A stretch of 21,741 nucleotides of DNA from Planctomycetia bacterium (GCA_009926295.1 RFPF01000020.1:1-21741); one strand, 5' to 3'. Counted from the first letter of the stretch, positions 10,740-18,239 are shown. The notes: generated from the sequence alone by a model not told the origin. A program made the numbers and translations.

Positions 10740-12437
10740 TTGATCCATCCCCGTCTGCACGCGGCTTCGATCGTCACCGCGGCGGCCGCTGCGCTCCTCG
10801 TGAATCTCGGCGGCCCGGCCCTCTGGGACGACGACGAGCCGAAGAACGCCGCCTGCTCGCTGGCGATGCTCGACTCGGGCGACTGGATCGTGCCCACGTT
10901 CAACGGCCGGCTCCGCGTGGAAAAGCCGCCGCTGGCAAACTGGATTCAGGCGGCGGGATTCGCCGTGTGCGGCCGCGACGAAACCGGGGCCCGCATCGGC
11001 TCCGCCCTGCTCACGATCGGCACCTGCCTGCTCACGTGGCGGATCGGCCGCCGGCTCGTCGGCACGCAGGGCGGATTTCTCGGTGGGCTCGTGATGGCGA
11101 CGTGCATCTGGACGGCGGTCGGCGGCCGGGCCGCGACGCCCGACGCACCCCTTCTCTTCCTCACGACGCTCGCGCTGTGGATCTTCGTACGATCCGGCGG
11201 CACCGGCGTTGCGCCGCTCACGATGCGTGCGGCGGGGGCGATCGGCGTCGCCTGCGGCCTGGCCGCGCTGGCGAAGGGGCCGGTGGGGCTCGTGCGGCTC
11301 GTGCTGCCCGTCGCCGCATTCCTGCTCTTCGCCGGTTGGCAGTGGCTGGCGGGCATCGTCCCGAACGTTCGTGCGGCGGCCGTCAGGCTCCGCCTGCCCG
11401 TGATCTGCGGCGCGGCGCTCGCCGTGGCGACGCCCTGGTATGCCTGCGTCGGCTATCGCACCGGGGGCGAGTGGCTGCGGGGATTTTTCCTCGTCCACAA
11501 CCTCGGCCGTTTCGCGGCGCCGATGGAGGGCCACTCGGGATCCGTCTTCTACTATCCCGGTGTGATCGCCGTGGGCCTGTTTCCCTGGTCGCTGGTGCTC
11601 CTCGCCATGATCGCCCACACCGTCACGATCCTGCGGCCGCATTCGCTCCACCGCCGCCGGCCCGGCGTCGCGCTGCTGGCCTCGTGGACGCTCGCGTGGG
11701 TCGGTGCCTTCTCCTGCGCCGGCACGAAGCTGCCGGGCTATGTCTGGCCCGCATATCCGGCACTCGCCCTGCTGACCGCCCTGTTCCTCGCTGACTGGTC
11801 GCGCGGCGCGCTCACCTTCACGAGCCTGTGGCGCGATCCCTCCTTCGGCCGCAGGGCCGTGATGGGCACGGCGTGGGCCACGCTGGCGACCGTGGGCATC
11901 GCCATCGGTGTCGGGCTCGCGATCGCCGCGGCCTGCCTCGCGCCGGGCGACGAATGGCTGGGGGTCATCGGGCTCGTGCCGGTCGCCGGTGCGGCGCTGG
12001 CCTGGCGATACGACGCCGCCGGCCATCCGGCGCGCGCCCTCCGAGCCGTCGCCGTCACCGCGAGCGTCCTCGTGAGCCTGCTCGCGGGGCTGGCGACGCA
12101 GCGATTCAGCAAGGCGCAGGGACTGCGGGAAAGCGTTGCGGCGATCGCGGCGGCTGCCCCGGGCTCGTGGGCCTGCTTCTGGAACGTGCCGCCGAGCGTG
12201 GTGTTCTACGCCCGCACGACGGTCGCGAAGCTCGACACCCCGGATGATGTGGCCCGTCACCTCGCCCACCACCCGCGGGCCCGCGTCGTCGTGGACAGCC
12301 GCCACGTGCCGCTGGTGCGTGACAGCCTGCCACCGGGCTGCGACGTGCTCGCCCGCATCCCCACGTTCGACGACCGGCACTACGTCGTGCTCGGTCCGCC
12401 TCCCGACGCCGCGCATGCGCTCGCGCGAGCCCCCTGA
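10740..12437 (+). CDS. ArnT-like GT-C glycosyltransferase (membrane), copy 1
   Basis: This 565-residue multi-spanning membrane protein resembles the PMT/ArnT (GT83-like) family, which moves a sugar from polyprenyl phosphate onto an acceptor on the outer face of the membrane. After one N-terminal helix comes the acidic loop motif WDDDEP (29-34), the expected catalytic/metal site, then GDWIVPTFNG (47-56), EKPP (61-64), TPD (133-135) and LAKGPVG (176-182). A second external motif FFLVHNLGRFAAPME spans 248-262. The region after about 450 is a soluble tail with NVPPSVVFYA, a typical C-terminal domain of these enzymes. The start is TTG with GGAGG nine bases upstream. It is the first gene of a three-gene operon and shares its motif order with the next gene. 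Donor and acceptor cannot be read from sequence; a lipid A or protein O-glycosylation role is only inferred. Confidence 0.85.
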   Translation: MIHPRLHAASIVTAAAAALLVNLGGPALWDDDEPKNAACSLAMLDSGDWIVPTFNGRLRVEKPPLANWIQAAGFAVCGRDETGARIGSALLTIGTCLLTWRIGRRLVGTQGGFLGGLVMATCIWTAVGGRAATPDAPLLFLTTLALWIFVRSGGTGVAPLTMRAAGAIGVACGLAALAKGPVGLVRLVLPVAAFLLFAGWQWLAGIVPNVRAAAVRLRLPVICGAALAVATPWYACVGYRTGGEWLRGFFLVHNLGRFAAPMEGHSGSVFYYPGVIAVGLFPWSLVLLAMIAHTVTILRPHSLHRRRPGVALLASWTLAWVGAFSCAGTKLPGYVWPAYPALALLTALFLADWSRGALTFTSLWRDPSFGRRAVMGTAWATLATVGIAIGVGLAIAAACLAPGDEWLGVIGLVPVAGAALAWRYDAAGHPARALRAVAVTASVLVSLLAGLATQRFSKAQGLRESVAAIAAAAPGSWACFWNVPPSVVFYARTTVAKLDTPDDVARHLAHHPRARVVVDSRHVPLVRDSLPPGCDVLARIPTFDDRHYVVLGPPPDAAHALARAP

Positions 12438-12462
12438 CACCCCGCCTCGAAACCCAAGCCAC

Positions 12463-14211
12463 ATGCAACTCCGCCACCCGCGCGCCACGGTTCTCCTCGC
12501 CACCATCGCCACGCTCGCCGTCGGCTTCTGGCCGACGCCTTTCTGGGACGAGGACGAGCCCCGCTTCGCCGTCATTGCCCGCACCATGCTCGAAACCGGC
12601 GACTGGATCGTGCCCGTCTACAACGGCACGCTCGCCGTCGACAAGCCGGTGCTCATGCACTGGTGCATGGCCGCGTGCTTCGCCCTCTTCGGCACCTCCG
12701 AGATCGCCGCCAGGCTCCCGGCGGCGGCGGCCACCGTGCTCACGGCGCTGGCGCTCCTGCGGGCCGGCTCCCGCTGGTTCAGCCCGCTCGCGGGCGTGCT
12801 GGCGGCGATCGCCTACGTGGGCTGCCTGCTGGTGGCGGTCGAGTCGCACGCCGCGACCCCCGACGCGATCCTCACCGCGCTGACCACCTGGGCGACGGTG
12901 CTCGTCGCCGAGGCGTTCCTGCCCGGGGACGGTTCGGATTCGTCGCGACGTGCCCTGGATCTCGGCCGCGCCCTCGGCGCCGGCGGCCTGATGGGCCTCG
13001 CCGTGCTCTGCAAGGGCCCGATCGGGTTCGTCGGGCCGCTCGCGGTCGTGATGCCCTGGGCCTGGGGGATCGCGGTCCAACGACGGCTCGCCCCCAACGC
13101 TCTTCGCGACCACACCATCGGGGCGGTGGCACGGGAGGCCTGCCTGGCCGTCGTCGATGCCCTCCGGTCGACGCGGTTCGCGAGCCTCGTCGTCGGAACG
13201 CTGGCCGTCGCGGCACCGTGGTATGCCGCCGTCGGCGTGCGCACGGCGGGGGCCTGGCCCGCCGGATTCTTCCTCGTCCACAACGTGGGCCGCTTCGCAG
13301 CGCCGATGGAAAAACATGGCGGCGGGGTCCTCTATCATCCGCTCGGACTGCTCGTCGGCTTCTATCCGTGGTCGTGCTTCCTCCCGCTGGCGTTCGTCGT
13401 CGTGGCCTGGCGGCTCTGGAAGCGGGCCGAGCCGAAGCCGGCGGCGGCGACGCTGGTGATGCTCTGGATGGCGGTCTGGGTGGGGGGATTTTCAGCGGCC
13501 GCGACGAAACTTCCGAACTACATCATGCCGGCCTACCCGGCGGCGGCGCTGCTCGTGGCGGCCTTCGCAGCCGACGCGGCCGGCCGGGCCCGGTGGCCTC
13601 ATCGGGCGTGGCTCGCCTCCGGCCTCGGTTGGCTGGCCTTCGGCGGCGTCGCCACGTCGGCGGTGGTGGTGGCCGCGTCGCTCTACGCGATCGAGGGCGG
13701 CGCCCCTGCGGCACTCGTGGGCCTCGTGCCGATCGCGGGTGCGCTCGGATGCCTCGTCGCGGCGCGCCGCAGCCGGCTGGAGCCGCTGGGTGTCTTTGCC
13801 GTCACGTCCCTGGTGTTCACGGCGCTGGCCGTCGGGCCGGCGGCCGGGTGGCTCGCCCGCGCCAACGCGCTCCCTGGATTGGTGCGTGAGGCCCACCACA
13901 TCGCCGGCGGCCACGCCCGGCTCGGCGCCTTCGGCCGCAACACGCCCAACATCGTCTTCTACGCCGATGGAATCGTCGAGGAATGGCTGCCGGGCGGTGC
14001 CGCCGCCGCCGGCGCGTTTCTCACGACCGGGTCCGACGCCCTCGTGCTCGTCCCCGAACCCGCCTACGCGGAACTGGCCGCGCACCTTCCGGCCGGCTGC
14101 GGGATCGTGGCCCGTGCCAGGCCGCTCTTCCAGAAGCACGACTACCTGCTCGTGGGCACGAAAACCCCGGCCGACGAGCGCACCGCCACCGCGGGGAGCC
14201 TCACCCGATGA
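12463..14211 (+). CDS. ArnT-like GT-C glycosyltransferase (membrane), copy 2
   Basis: This 582-residue membrane protein is a clear paralogue of the gene before it. The same motifs occur in the same order: WDEDEP (28-33), GDWIVPVYNG (46-55), DKP (60-62), TPD (132-134), CKGPIG (183-188), FFLVHNVGRFAAPME (269-283) and FYPWS (300-304). The tail motif NTPNIVFYA matches NVPPSVVFYA of copy 1, and both end with a KHDYLLVG/DRHYVVLG-like strand. The frame is open upstream to 12136, but that stretch overlaps copy 1; the ATG at 12463, 25 bases after the copy 1 stop, is the natural start. The stop overlaps the next ATG (ATGA), so translation is probably coupled. Function is as for copy 1: probably transfer of a polyprenyl-linked sugar in the periplasm. 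The two copies may differ in acceptor or sugar. Confidence 0.85.
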   Translation: MQLRHPRATVLLATIATLAVGFWPTPFWDEDEPRFAVIARTMLETGDWIVPVYNGTLAVDKPVLMHWCMAACFALFGTSEIAARLPAAAATVLTALALLRAGSRWFSPLAGVLAAIAYVGCLLVAVESHAATPDAILTALTTWATVLVAEAFLPGDGSDSSRRALDLGRALGAGGLMGLAVLCKGPIGFVGPLAVVMPWAWGIAVQRRLAPNALRDHTIGAVAREACLAVVDALRSTRFASLVVGTLAVAAPWYAAVGVRTAGAWPAGFFLVHNVGRFAAPMEKHGGGVLYHPLGLLVGFYPWSCFLPLAFVVVAWRLWKRAEPKPAAATLVMLWMAVWVGGFSAAATKLPNYIMPAYPAAALLVAAFAADAAGRARWPHRAWLASGLGWLAFGGVATSAVVVAASLYAIEGGAPAALVGLVPIAGALGCLVAARRSRLEPLGVFAVTSLVFTALAVGPAAGWLARANALPGLVREAHHIAGGHARLGAFGRNTPNIVFYADGIVEEWLPGGAAAAGAFLTTGSDALVLVPEPAYAELAAHLPAGCGIVARARPLFQKHDYLLVGTKTPADERTATAGSLTR

Positions 14212-15242
14212 CGACCGAAGACGCCCTTCTCCAGCTCCCGGCCCGGCCCGGACGAGACTCCGGACACCGTCCAGCCGGCGGGCTCTTGTCGGTCGTGATC
14301 CCATGCCACGACGAGGAGGCGGTGGTCGCGGTGACCCATGCACGACTCGTCCGAGTCCTGCCCGAAACGGGCATGGACTTCGAGATCGTCTACGTCGACG
14401 ACGGCAGCCGCGACGGCACCCTCGCCAGGCTGGAGACGATCGCGGCCCAGGACGGTCGGGCGTGCGTCGTGGAGCTGTCGCGCAACTTCGGCCAGCAGGC
14501 GGCCATGTCGGCCGGGCTCTCCGTCGCCCGCGGAGACGCGGTGGTGATCATCGACGCCGACCTGCAGGATCCGCCCGAGGTGATCCCCGAGATGGTGCGT
14601 CGCTGGCGGGCGGGCGTCGACGTGGCGTATGGCCAGCGCCGGTCGCGCGAAGGGGAGACGGCGTTCAAGCTCCTCACGGCGAGCCTGTTCCACCGATTCT
14701 TCGCCGGCCTGATGCCCTACCCAGTGCCGGTCGACACCGGCGACTTCAAACTGCTCGACCGTGCCGTGGTCGACGCGGTGTGCCGCCTGCCCGAGAAGCG
14801 CCGCTACCTGCGCAGCCTCGTGCCGTGGGCGGGGTTCCGCCACGAGGCGGTGCAGTACGACCGCCACGCGCGGCACGCCGGCGAGACGAAGTATTCCGCC
14901 CGTCGGCTCCTCGGCCTGGCGGCCGATGCCGTGGTGATCTCCTCCGACAAGCCGGTGCGACTGACGTGGGTATGCGCCGCCGCGCTCGCAGTGGCGGGGC
15001 TCACGGCGGGCCTGGTTGCCGGCAACGGCGGCGAATCGAACGCGGGCGTCTCGCTCGCGGCCGTGGTGGCCGTGGCCTGCCTCGTGGCCGCGGTGCAGAC
15101 GGCCGCGGTGGCAATCGTGGGTGAGTACGTCGTGCGTACCTATCGCGAAGCCCAGGGCCGCCCCACGTGGGTCGTCCGCCGCACGCTCAACGCACCGTCC
15201 GCCCGCCAGGCCACCCCAGCCGACACCGCCCGCGCGGCGTAG
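14208..15242 (+). CDS. Polyprenyl-phosphate glycosyltransferase (DPM1/ArnC/GtrB-like, GT2)
   Basis: The enzyme transfers a sugar from a nucleotide donor to polyprenyl phosphate on the cytoplasmic face of the membrane. Of 344 residues, about 27-235 form the GT-A domain: SVVIPCHDEE (28-37), VDDGSRDGT (63-71), SRNFGQQAAMSAG (91-103) and the metal-binding DADLQDPPE (116-124). RHAGETKYS (222-230) matches the conserved basic stretch near the membrane. Two helices follow at about 251-272 and 280-305, ending in the EYVVRTYREAQGRP cytoplasmic tail seen in GtrB-like proteins. The ATG at 14208 overlaps the previous stop and has GGGGAG nine bases upstream; the longer open frame back to 13983 lies inside copy 2. 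This gene supplies the donor class the two ArnT-like enzymes would need, a strong context argument. Its TAG stop is formed by the terminal repeat of the element at 15240-15364. Confidence 0.9.
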   Translation: MTTEDALLQLPARPGRDSGHRPAGGLLSVVIPCHDEEAVVAVTHARLVRVLPETGMDFEIVYVDDGSRDGTLARLETIAAQDGRACVVELSRNFGQQAAMSAGLSVARGDAVVIIDADLQDPPEVIPEMVRRWRAGVDVAYGQRRSREGETAFKLLTASLFHRFFAGLMPYPVPVDTGDFKLLDRAVVDAVCRLPEKRRYLRSLVPWAGFRHEAVQYDRHARHAGETKYSARRLLGLAADAVVISSDKPVRLTWVCAAALAVAGLTAGLVAGNGGESNAGVSLAAVVAVACLVAAVQTAAVAIVGEYVVRTYREAQGRPTWVVRRTLNAPSARQATPADTARAA

Positions 15243-15364
15243 GACAGGCGTCCCGCCTGTCTTGGCTCCACCCGTGGGCGCAGCGAGCTTCCGGCGAGAT
15301 GGTAGGGGCGACCCCCGAGCCGGCGCACCTCGATTGGAAAAGTGACGGGCTGAAGCCTGTCCTA
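15240..15364. repeat. 125-bp element with 10-bp terminal inverted repeats (MITE/REP-like)
   Basis: The ends are perfect 10-base inverted repeats, TAGGACAGGC (15240-15249) and GCCTGTCCTA (15355-15364). Each end can also fold on itself: an 8-bp stem GACAGGCG/CGCCTGTC with a 3-base loop at 15243-15261, and GACGGGC/GCCTGTC (one G-T pair) with a TGAA loop at 15344-15361. The inner part has a GC palindrome at 15299-15321 that recurs near the window end. The outermost TAG on each side is the stop codon of the flanking gene on that strand. It carries no ORF of its own. It could act as a two-way terminator between converging genes, but there is no U-tract. Confidence 0.75.
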
Positions 15365-15919
15365 CTTGGCGAGGGCGGCTTCGATCGCGCCCTTCAGCGT
15401 GGCGTCGTCGGGGCCGACGCCGCTCTTGTAGCGGCCGACGATCGTGCCGTCGCGGCCGACGAGGAACTTCTCGAAGTTCCACTTCACGTCGCCGGCCGGA
15501 TTGGCCGCTTCGGTGAGCGTCTTGTAGAGCGGGGCGATGCCCGACCCCTTGACCACGATCTTCGAAAACATCGGGAACGTCACGCCGTACTTCGTCGAGC
15601 AGAACTGGGCGATCTCGGCGTCGCTGCCCGGCTCCTGCCCGCCGAATTCGTTCGCCGGGAAGCCGAGCACCACGAGGCCCTTGTCCTTGTACGCTTCGTA
15701 GAGTTTCTGCAGGCCCTCGTACTGCCCGGTGTATCCGCAGCGGCTGGCCACGTTCACGATCAGCACGACCTTGCCGTTGTACTGAGCGAGGTCGCAGGCG
15801 GAGCCGTCGATCAGCTTCATCTCGCCGGTGAGTGGCGATGCTCCGCGGGCGACGCCTCCCGACACGAGCGTGCAGAGCGAGCAGAAGGCCACGAGCATCA
15901 GCAGTTTGTCGATCGACAT
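15362..15919 (-). CDS. Secreted glutathione peroxidase-family thiol peroxidase
   Basis: This protein reduces hydrogen peroxide and organic peroxides with a cysteine active site. I take the ATG at 15919, which has GGAG seven bases upstream; the frame is open to an ATG at 15958 but that lacks support. The result is 185 residues with a signal peptide (MSIDKLLMLVAFCSLCTLVS, cleavage near GGVARGA), so it is probably exported. Cys-61 in NVASRCGYT is the peroxidatic residue, and the tetrad is completed by Gln-95 (NEFGGQEPG), Trp-147 and Asn-148 (VKWNFEKFLV). Cys-107 in FCSTKYGV sits where thioredoxin-dependent members have their resolving cysteine, so thioredoxin-like rather than glutathione reductant is likely. 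The gene is last in a minus-strand run after the membrane protein at 15992. Its TAG stop falls in the repeat element. Confidence 0.94.
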   Translation of the reverse strand: MSIDKLLMLVAFCSLCTLVSGGVARGASPLTGEMKLIDGSACDLAQYNGKVVLIVNVASRCGYTGQYEGLQKLYEAYKDKGLVVLGFPANEFGGQEPGSDAEIAQFCSTKYGVTFPMFSKIVVKGSGIAPLYKTLTEAANPAGDVKWNFEKFLVGRDGTIVGRYKSGVGPDDATLKGAIEAALAK

Positions 15920-15991
15920 GGGATGGCTCCGGTTTGAGGCGACTGGTGACGACGACATTAAAGCCGCCGGGCCGGACCTGTCAAAAATGCG

Positions 15992-16627
15992 TCAGCCGAT
16001 TGCTGCCCAGCCCGCACCCGCCAGCGCCGCGAAGCCGGCGGCGGCGAACAGGGCCGCCCATGGGCTCGGCCGCACGCGCATCCGTACCGCGGCCTGCCGC
16101 AGCCGACGGCCGAACTCCGCCCAGCCCTCCAGGGCGGCCCGCTCGCCCACGGCGACGATGCTCGAACAGCGCATGCCGCCCGAGCCGTCGAGGTGAAGCT
16201 GCAGGCGGCGCGACGGCAGAACGACGCTCGCCCCCGCCCACCTGGCGTGCGCGTCGAGCCCGGTGACGACCTCGGCCACGAGCGGCCGCAGCTGCTCCGG
16301 CGAGACGTTGTAGACCACGAGCCTGGGCCGCGCCGCGAGGGTGCAGACCGCCACCACCAGCCCGAAGAGCAGCAGCATGATCGACCACCCCCACGGTGCG
16401 CCGCCAAACGCGGGGCGCACAAGCGCCAACGGCCCGGCGATCGCGAGGCCGGCGACCGAAATGGCCAGCAGGACGCCGTCCCACGTGCCCGACACGATGC
16501 TCGGCCTGCGCCGCACGTGCACCCATGCCAGCATGAAGAGGTAGCCTGCGAGGGGCAGGAGGGCCGCCCACCGGGGCAGGGTTTCGAGCCAGATGTTCCA
16601 GTTATGCATGGGAGTCATGGTATTCAT
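15992..16627 (-). CDS. Hypothetical membrane protein with four predicted helices
   Basis: I do not recognise this 211-residue protein. Hydrophobic segments lie at about 20-37, 50-70, 80-98 and 188-209. Between the third and fourth is a soluble stretch (about 100-185) reading RPRLVVYNVSPEQLRPLVAEV, then a basic, Trp/Arg-rich part (QLHLDGSGGMRCSSIVAVGE, EGWAEFGRRLRQ). No catalytic motif is visible. The ATG at 16627 is followed by in-frame ATGs at codons 4 and 7 (MNTMTPMHNW); no convincing Shine-Dalgarno distinguishes them. It lies 49 bases after the 30-residue membrane peptide and 72 bases before the peroxidase on the same strand, so the four may be one operon. The coding call rests on length, codon-position GC pattern and the coherent helix layout; function is unknown. 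Confidence 0.7.
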   Translation of the reverse strand: MNTMTPMHNWNIWLETLPRWAALLPLAGYLFMLAWVHVRRRPSIVSGTWDGVLLAISVAGLAIAGPLALVRPAFGGAPWGWSIMLLLFGLVVAVCTLAARPRLVVYNVSPEQLRPLVAEVVTGLDAHARWAGASVVLPSRRLQLHLDGSGGMRCSSIVAVGERAALEGWAEFGRRLRQAAVRMRVRPSPWAALFAAAGFAALAGAGWAAIG

Positions 16628-16676
16628 GCCGCGTCGGGTGTTCGAGGCGTCGGCGGCGGCGATGGATCGCCGCGCC

Positions 16677-16769
16677 CTACCGCGCCGCCATCCATCCGAG
16701 AAACGTCAGCCATGCGACCTCCACCAGCAGCACCGCGACGAACCATTGCCGGGCGGTGGGGGCGGCCAT
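16677..16769 (-). CDS. 30-residue single-helix membrane peptide
   Basis: This short reading frame starts with ATG at 16769, only three bases after the TGA of the gene upstream, and ends with TAG at 16677. The peptide begins MAAPTARQWF, continues as one hydrophobic helix (about residues 9-28, containing VAVLLVEVAWLTFLGWMAA) and ends in Arg. AAAAGG on the coding strand ends eight bases before the ATG, a usable ribosome binding site. Close packing between two same-strand genes and an amphipathic N-terminus plus a single Trp-flanked helix argue for a real small membrane protein. I know no named family. The alternative is a chance frame of 31 codons in GC-rich DNA. Confidence 0.55.
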   Translation of the reverse strand: MAAPTARQWFVAVLLVEVAWLTFLGWMAAR

Positions 16770-16772
16770 GCG

Positions 16773-17258
16773 TCAGGCCTTTTCGGGCACGACGAACGCG
16801 CAGTCGCGGCAGAATGCATCGCCGAAGTCGTAGACGCCGTGGAAGTCTTCGCGGCGATCCTTCCGGGTCTTCCGCATCTGGCCGATGTCGATCATGTTGA
16901 AGACGATCTCGCCGAGGTCCGCCGTGCTCTTCACCCCCCAGGCCGCGAGCACCGTGCGCGCGAGGTAGCCGTACTGCTGCAGCGCATACTGGCGCGCCGC
17001 CTCGCAGAGTTCCTGGCCGGTGAGGTGCCGCTCCGCGGGCTTGCGCCGCGGCTTGCCCGGCTTCGGCCGGGGCGATGGAGGCTGGTCGGAACCGCCCCGC
17101 GACGGCTCCAGGTCCTCGAGCGCCGGTTCCTTCCCCATGCCGAGGGAGTCCTGCGCGAAGGAGAGTGCCTCGAGCACGAACAGGTACGCGTCGAGTTTGT
17201 AGCGGGGATCGCGCCTGAGGAGTTGCCCCAGCGGATGGGCGGGATCGACGACGGGCAT
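16773..17258 (-). CDS. Minf_1886-family protein
   Basis: This 161-residue soluble protein resembles the Minf_1886 family, found mainly in Planctomycetes and Verrucomicrobia, whose function is not known. The N-terminal block DPRYKLDAYLFVLEALSFAQ (17-36) and the C-terminal block HLTGQELCEAARQYALQQYG (78-97), followed by RTVLAAWGVKSTADLGEIVF and MIDIGQMRKTRKDRREDF, are the family-like parts. Between them lies a Pro/Arg/Lys-rich linker (about 51-76) that looks disordered. Near the C-terminus YDFGDAFCRDCAF holds two cysteines (150 and 153). The ATG at 17258 has GAGG five bases upstream, and a perfect TATAAT lies 36 bases upstream. It heads a likely operon with the small membrane peptide, the unknown membrane protein and perhaps the peroxidase. 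The family name is from memory. Confidence 0.8.
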   Translation of the reverse strand: MPVVDPAHPLGQLLRRDPRYKLDAYLFVLEALSFAQDSLGMGKEPALEDLEPSRGGSDQPPSPRPKPGKPRRKPAERHLTGQELCEAARQYALQQYGYLARTVLAAWGVKSTADLGEIVFNMIDIGQMRKTRKDRREDFHGVYDFGDAFCRDCAFVVPEKA

Positions 17259-17294
17259 CGGGGCCTCGGCAAGGACGCGGCACGTGAAGGCCGC

Positions 17295-17300
17295 ATTATA
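17295..17300 (-). promoter_or_regulatory. Perfect -10 box upstream of the Minf_1886-like gene
   Basis: The minus strand reads TATAAT, matching the consensus at all six positions, in DNA where AT-rich hexamers are rare. It lies 36 bases before the ATG at 17258 and 24 bases past the stop of the preceding gene. No good -35 box is seen at 16-18 bases, so any promoter would need an activator or another upstream contact. Confidence 0.4.
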
Positions 17301-17324
17301 CCGGCCTCCGTCGCGGCCGCGACC

Positions 17325-18239
17325 TCACCCGGCTCGGGGCAGGCCCGAGGGCGCCCCCGGCTGCCTCGGCGGCGGCTGCGGCGCCCCCCCCTGCGCGTCC
17401 TCGAGGATGAAGGTGTAGCCCAGCGGCGTCACCGGCTTCGAGAAGTCGCGGATCATGTCGAGCCCCTTGTCGATGAGGCTCGTGCGCGGGTCGAACTGGT
17501 AGACATCGCGATCCTGTCCGCCTGGCTTGTAGATCTGCATCGCGAAGGGCATCAGGTCGCGGGCCTGGAGGATGAGTTCGACCTTCGAGAAGTTGGCGGC
17601 GTCCGCCTGCATCCGCGGCAGTGCCTCGAGCCAGATCTGGTCGGTGGTCCCGGGTGGCGTGACGAGCCGCATCGCATACCGCTTTCGCAGCGTGTCGGCC
17701 CGCGCACCGAATACGAAGGGGAGGGGTCCATCGCTGATCGCGCGGCCCTGCATCTCGGGCGGGAGCCTCGTCTCGCGAAGCTGGCGCTCCGCGTGGCGGA
17801 ATTCGTAAATGCTGGATCCGTTGCACACCCAGTGCTCACCGGCCTCGCCCACGCGCGGTTCGTACCGGCGACTCTCGCCGTTCCACTGCTTCGATTCCTT
17901 GACTCGATACAGTCCCTTGTCGGGCGCGGCGTACTTGATTTCGCCGGAGCTCTCCGAGAAGGCGAGCCGCTCGCCGCCGGTGTCGGCCGGACTCCAGGCG
18001 TTGTATTCCCACTTGTAGAACGTGCACGACCAGGTGGTGACGGCCGCGTTGCGGGCCTCCCACGCCGCGAGGAGCCGGTCGAGGGCAGCCTGCTGTTCCG
18101 GCGAGAGCGGCGCGGGGGCGGGTGCGGCAGCCGCCTGGGGGCCGGAAGGCGCCTGGGCCGGCAGTTTCGCCACCGCGCCCAGAACGACCGCGACGGCGGC
18201 GGCGACACGGACACGGGGCGACGTCACGCGACGAGGCAC
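17325..18239 (-). CDS. Secreted planctomycete protein, TIGR03009-like
   Basis: The protein is 304 residues starting from GTG at 18239, which has AGGAGG eight bases upstream; the much longer open frame (to 20084) simply reads backwards through ldhA and nadE. A signal peptide (residues 1-30, VRVAAAVAVVLGAV core, AQA cleavage) is followed by an Ala/Pro-rich linker to about 45. The folded part runs from LSPEQQAALDRLLAAWEARN through WSCTFYKWEYN (70-80) and SGEIKYAAPDKGLYRV (98-113), WVCNGSSIYEF (137-147) and PLPFVFG (172-178), to a beta-rich end. This LolA/LolB-like pattern of alternating strands, with Phe/Tyr/Trp pairs, recalls the TIGR03009 planctomycete family, whose role is unknown. A Pro/Gly-rich tail (283-304) closes it. 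A periplasmic or outer-membrane lipid-binding role is a guess from fold type. Confidence 0.75.
   Translation of the reverse strand: MPRRVTSPRVRVAAAVAVVLGAVAKLPAQAPSGPQAAAAPAPAPLSPEQQAALDRLLAAWEARNAAVTTWSCTFYKWEYNAWSPADTGGERLAFSESSGEIKYAAPDKGLYRVKESKQWNGESRRYEPRVGEAGEHWVCNGSSIYEFRHAERQLRETRLPPEMQGRAISDGPLPFVFGARADTLRKRYAMRLVTPPGTTDQIWLEALPRMQADAANFSKVELILQARDLMPFAMQIYKPGGQDRDVYQFDPRTSLIDKGLDMIRDFSKPVTPLGYTFILEDAQGGAPQPPPRQPGAPSGLPRAG

Noticed and set aside
12136..12462. Upstream extension of the second ArnT-like gene
   Set aside because: It overlaps the end of copy 1 in another frame and translates to Arg/Ser/Thr-rich sequence; the ATG at 12463 gives the expected N-terminal helix.
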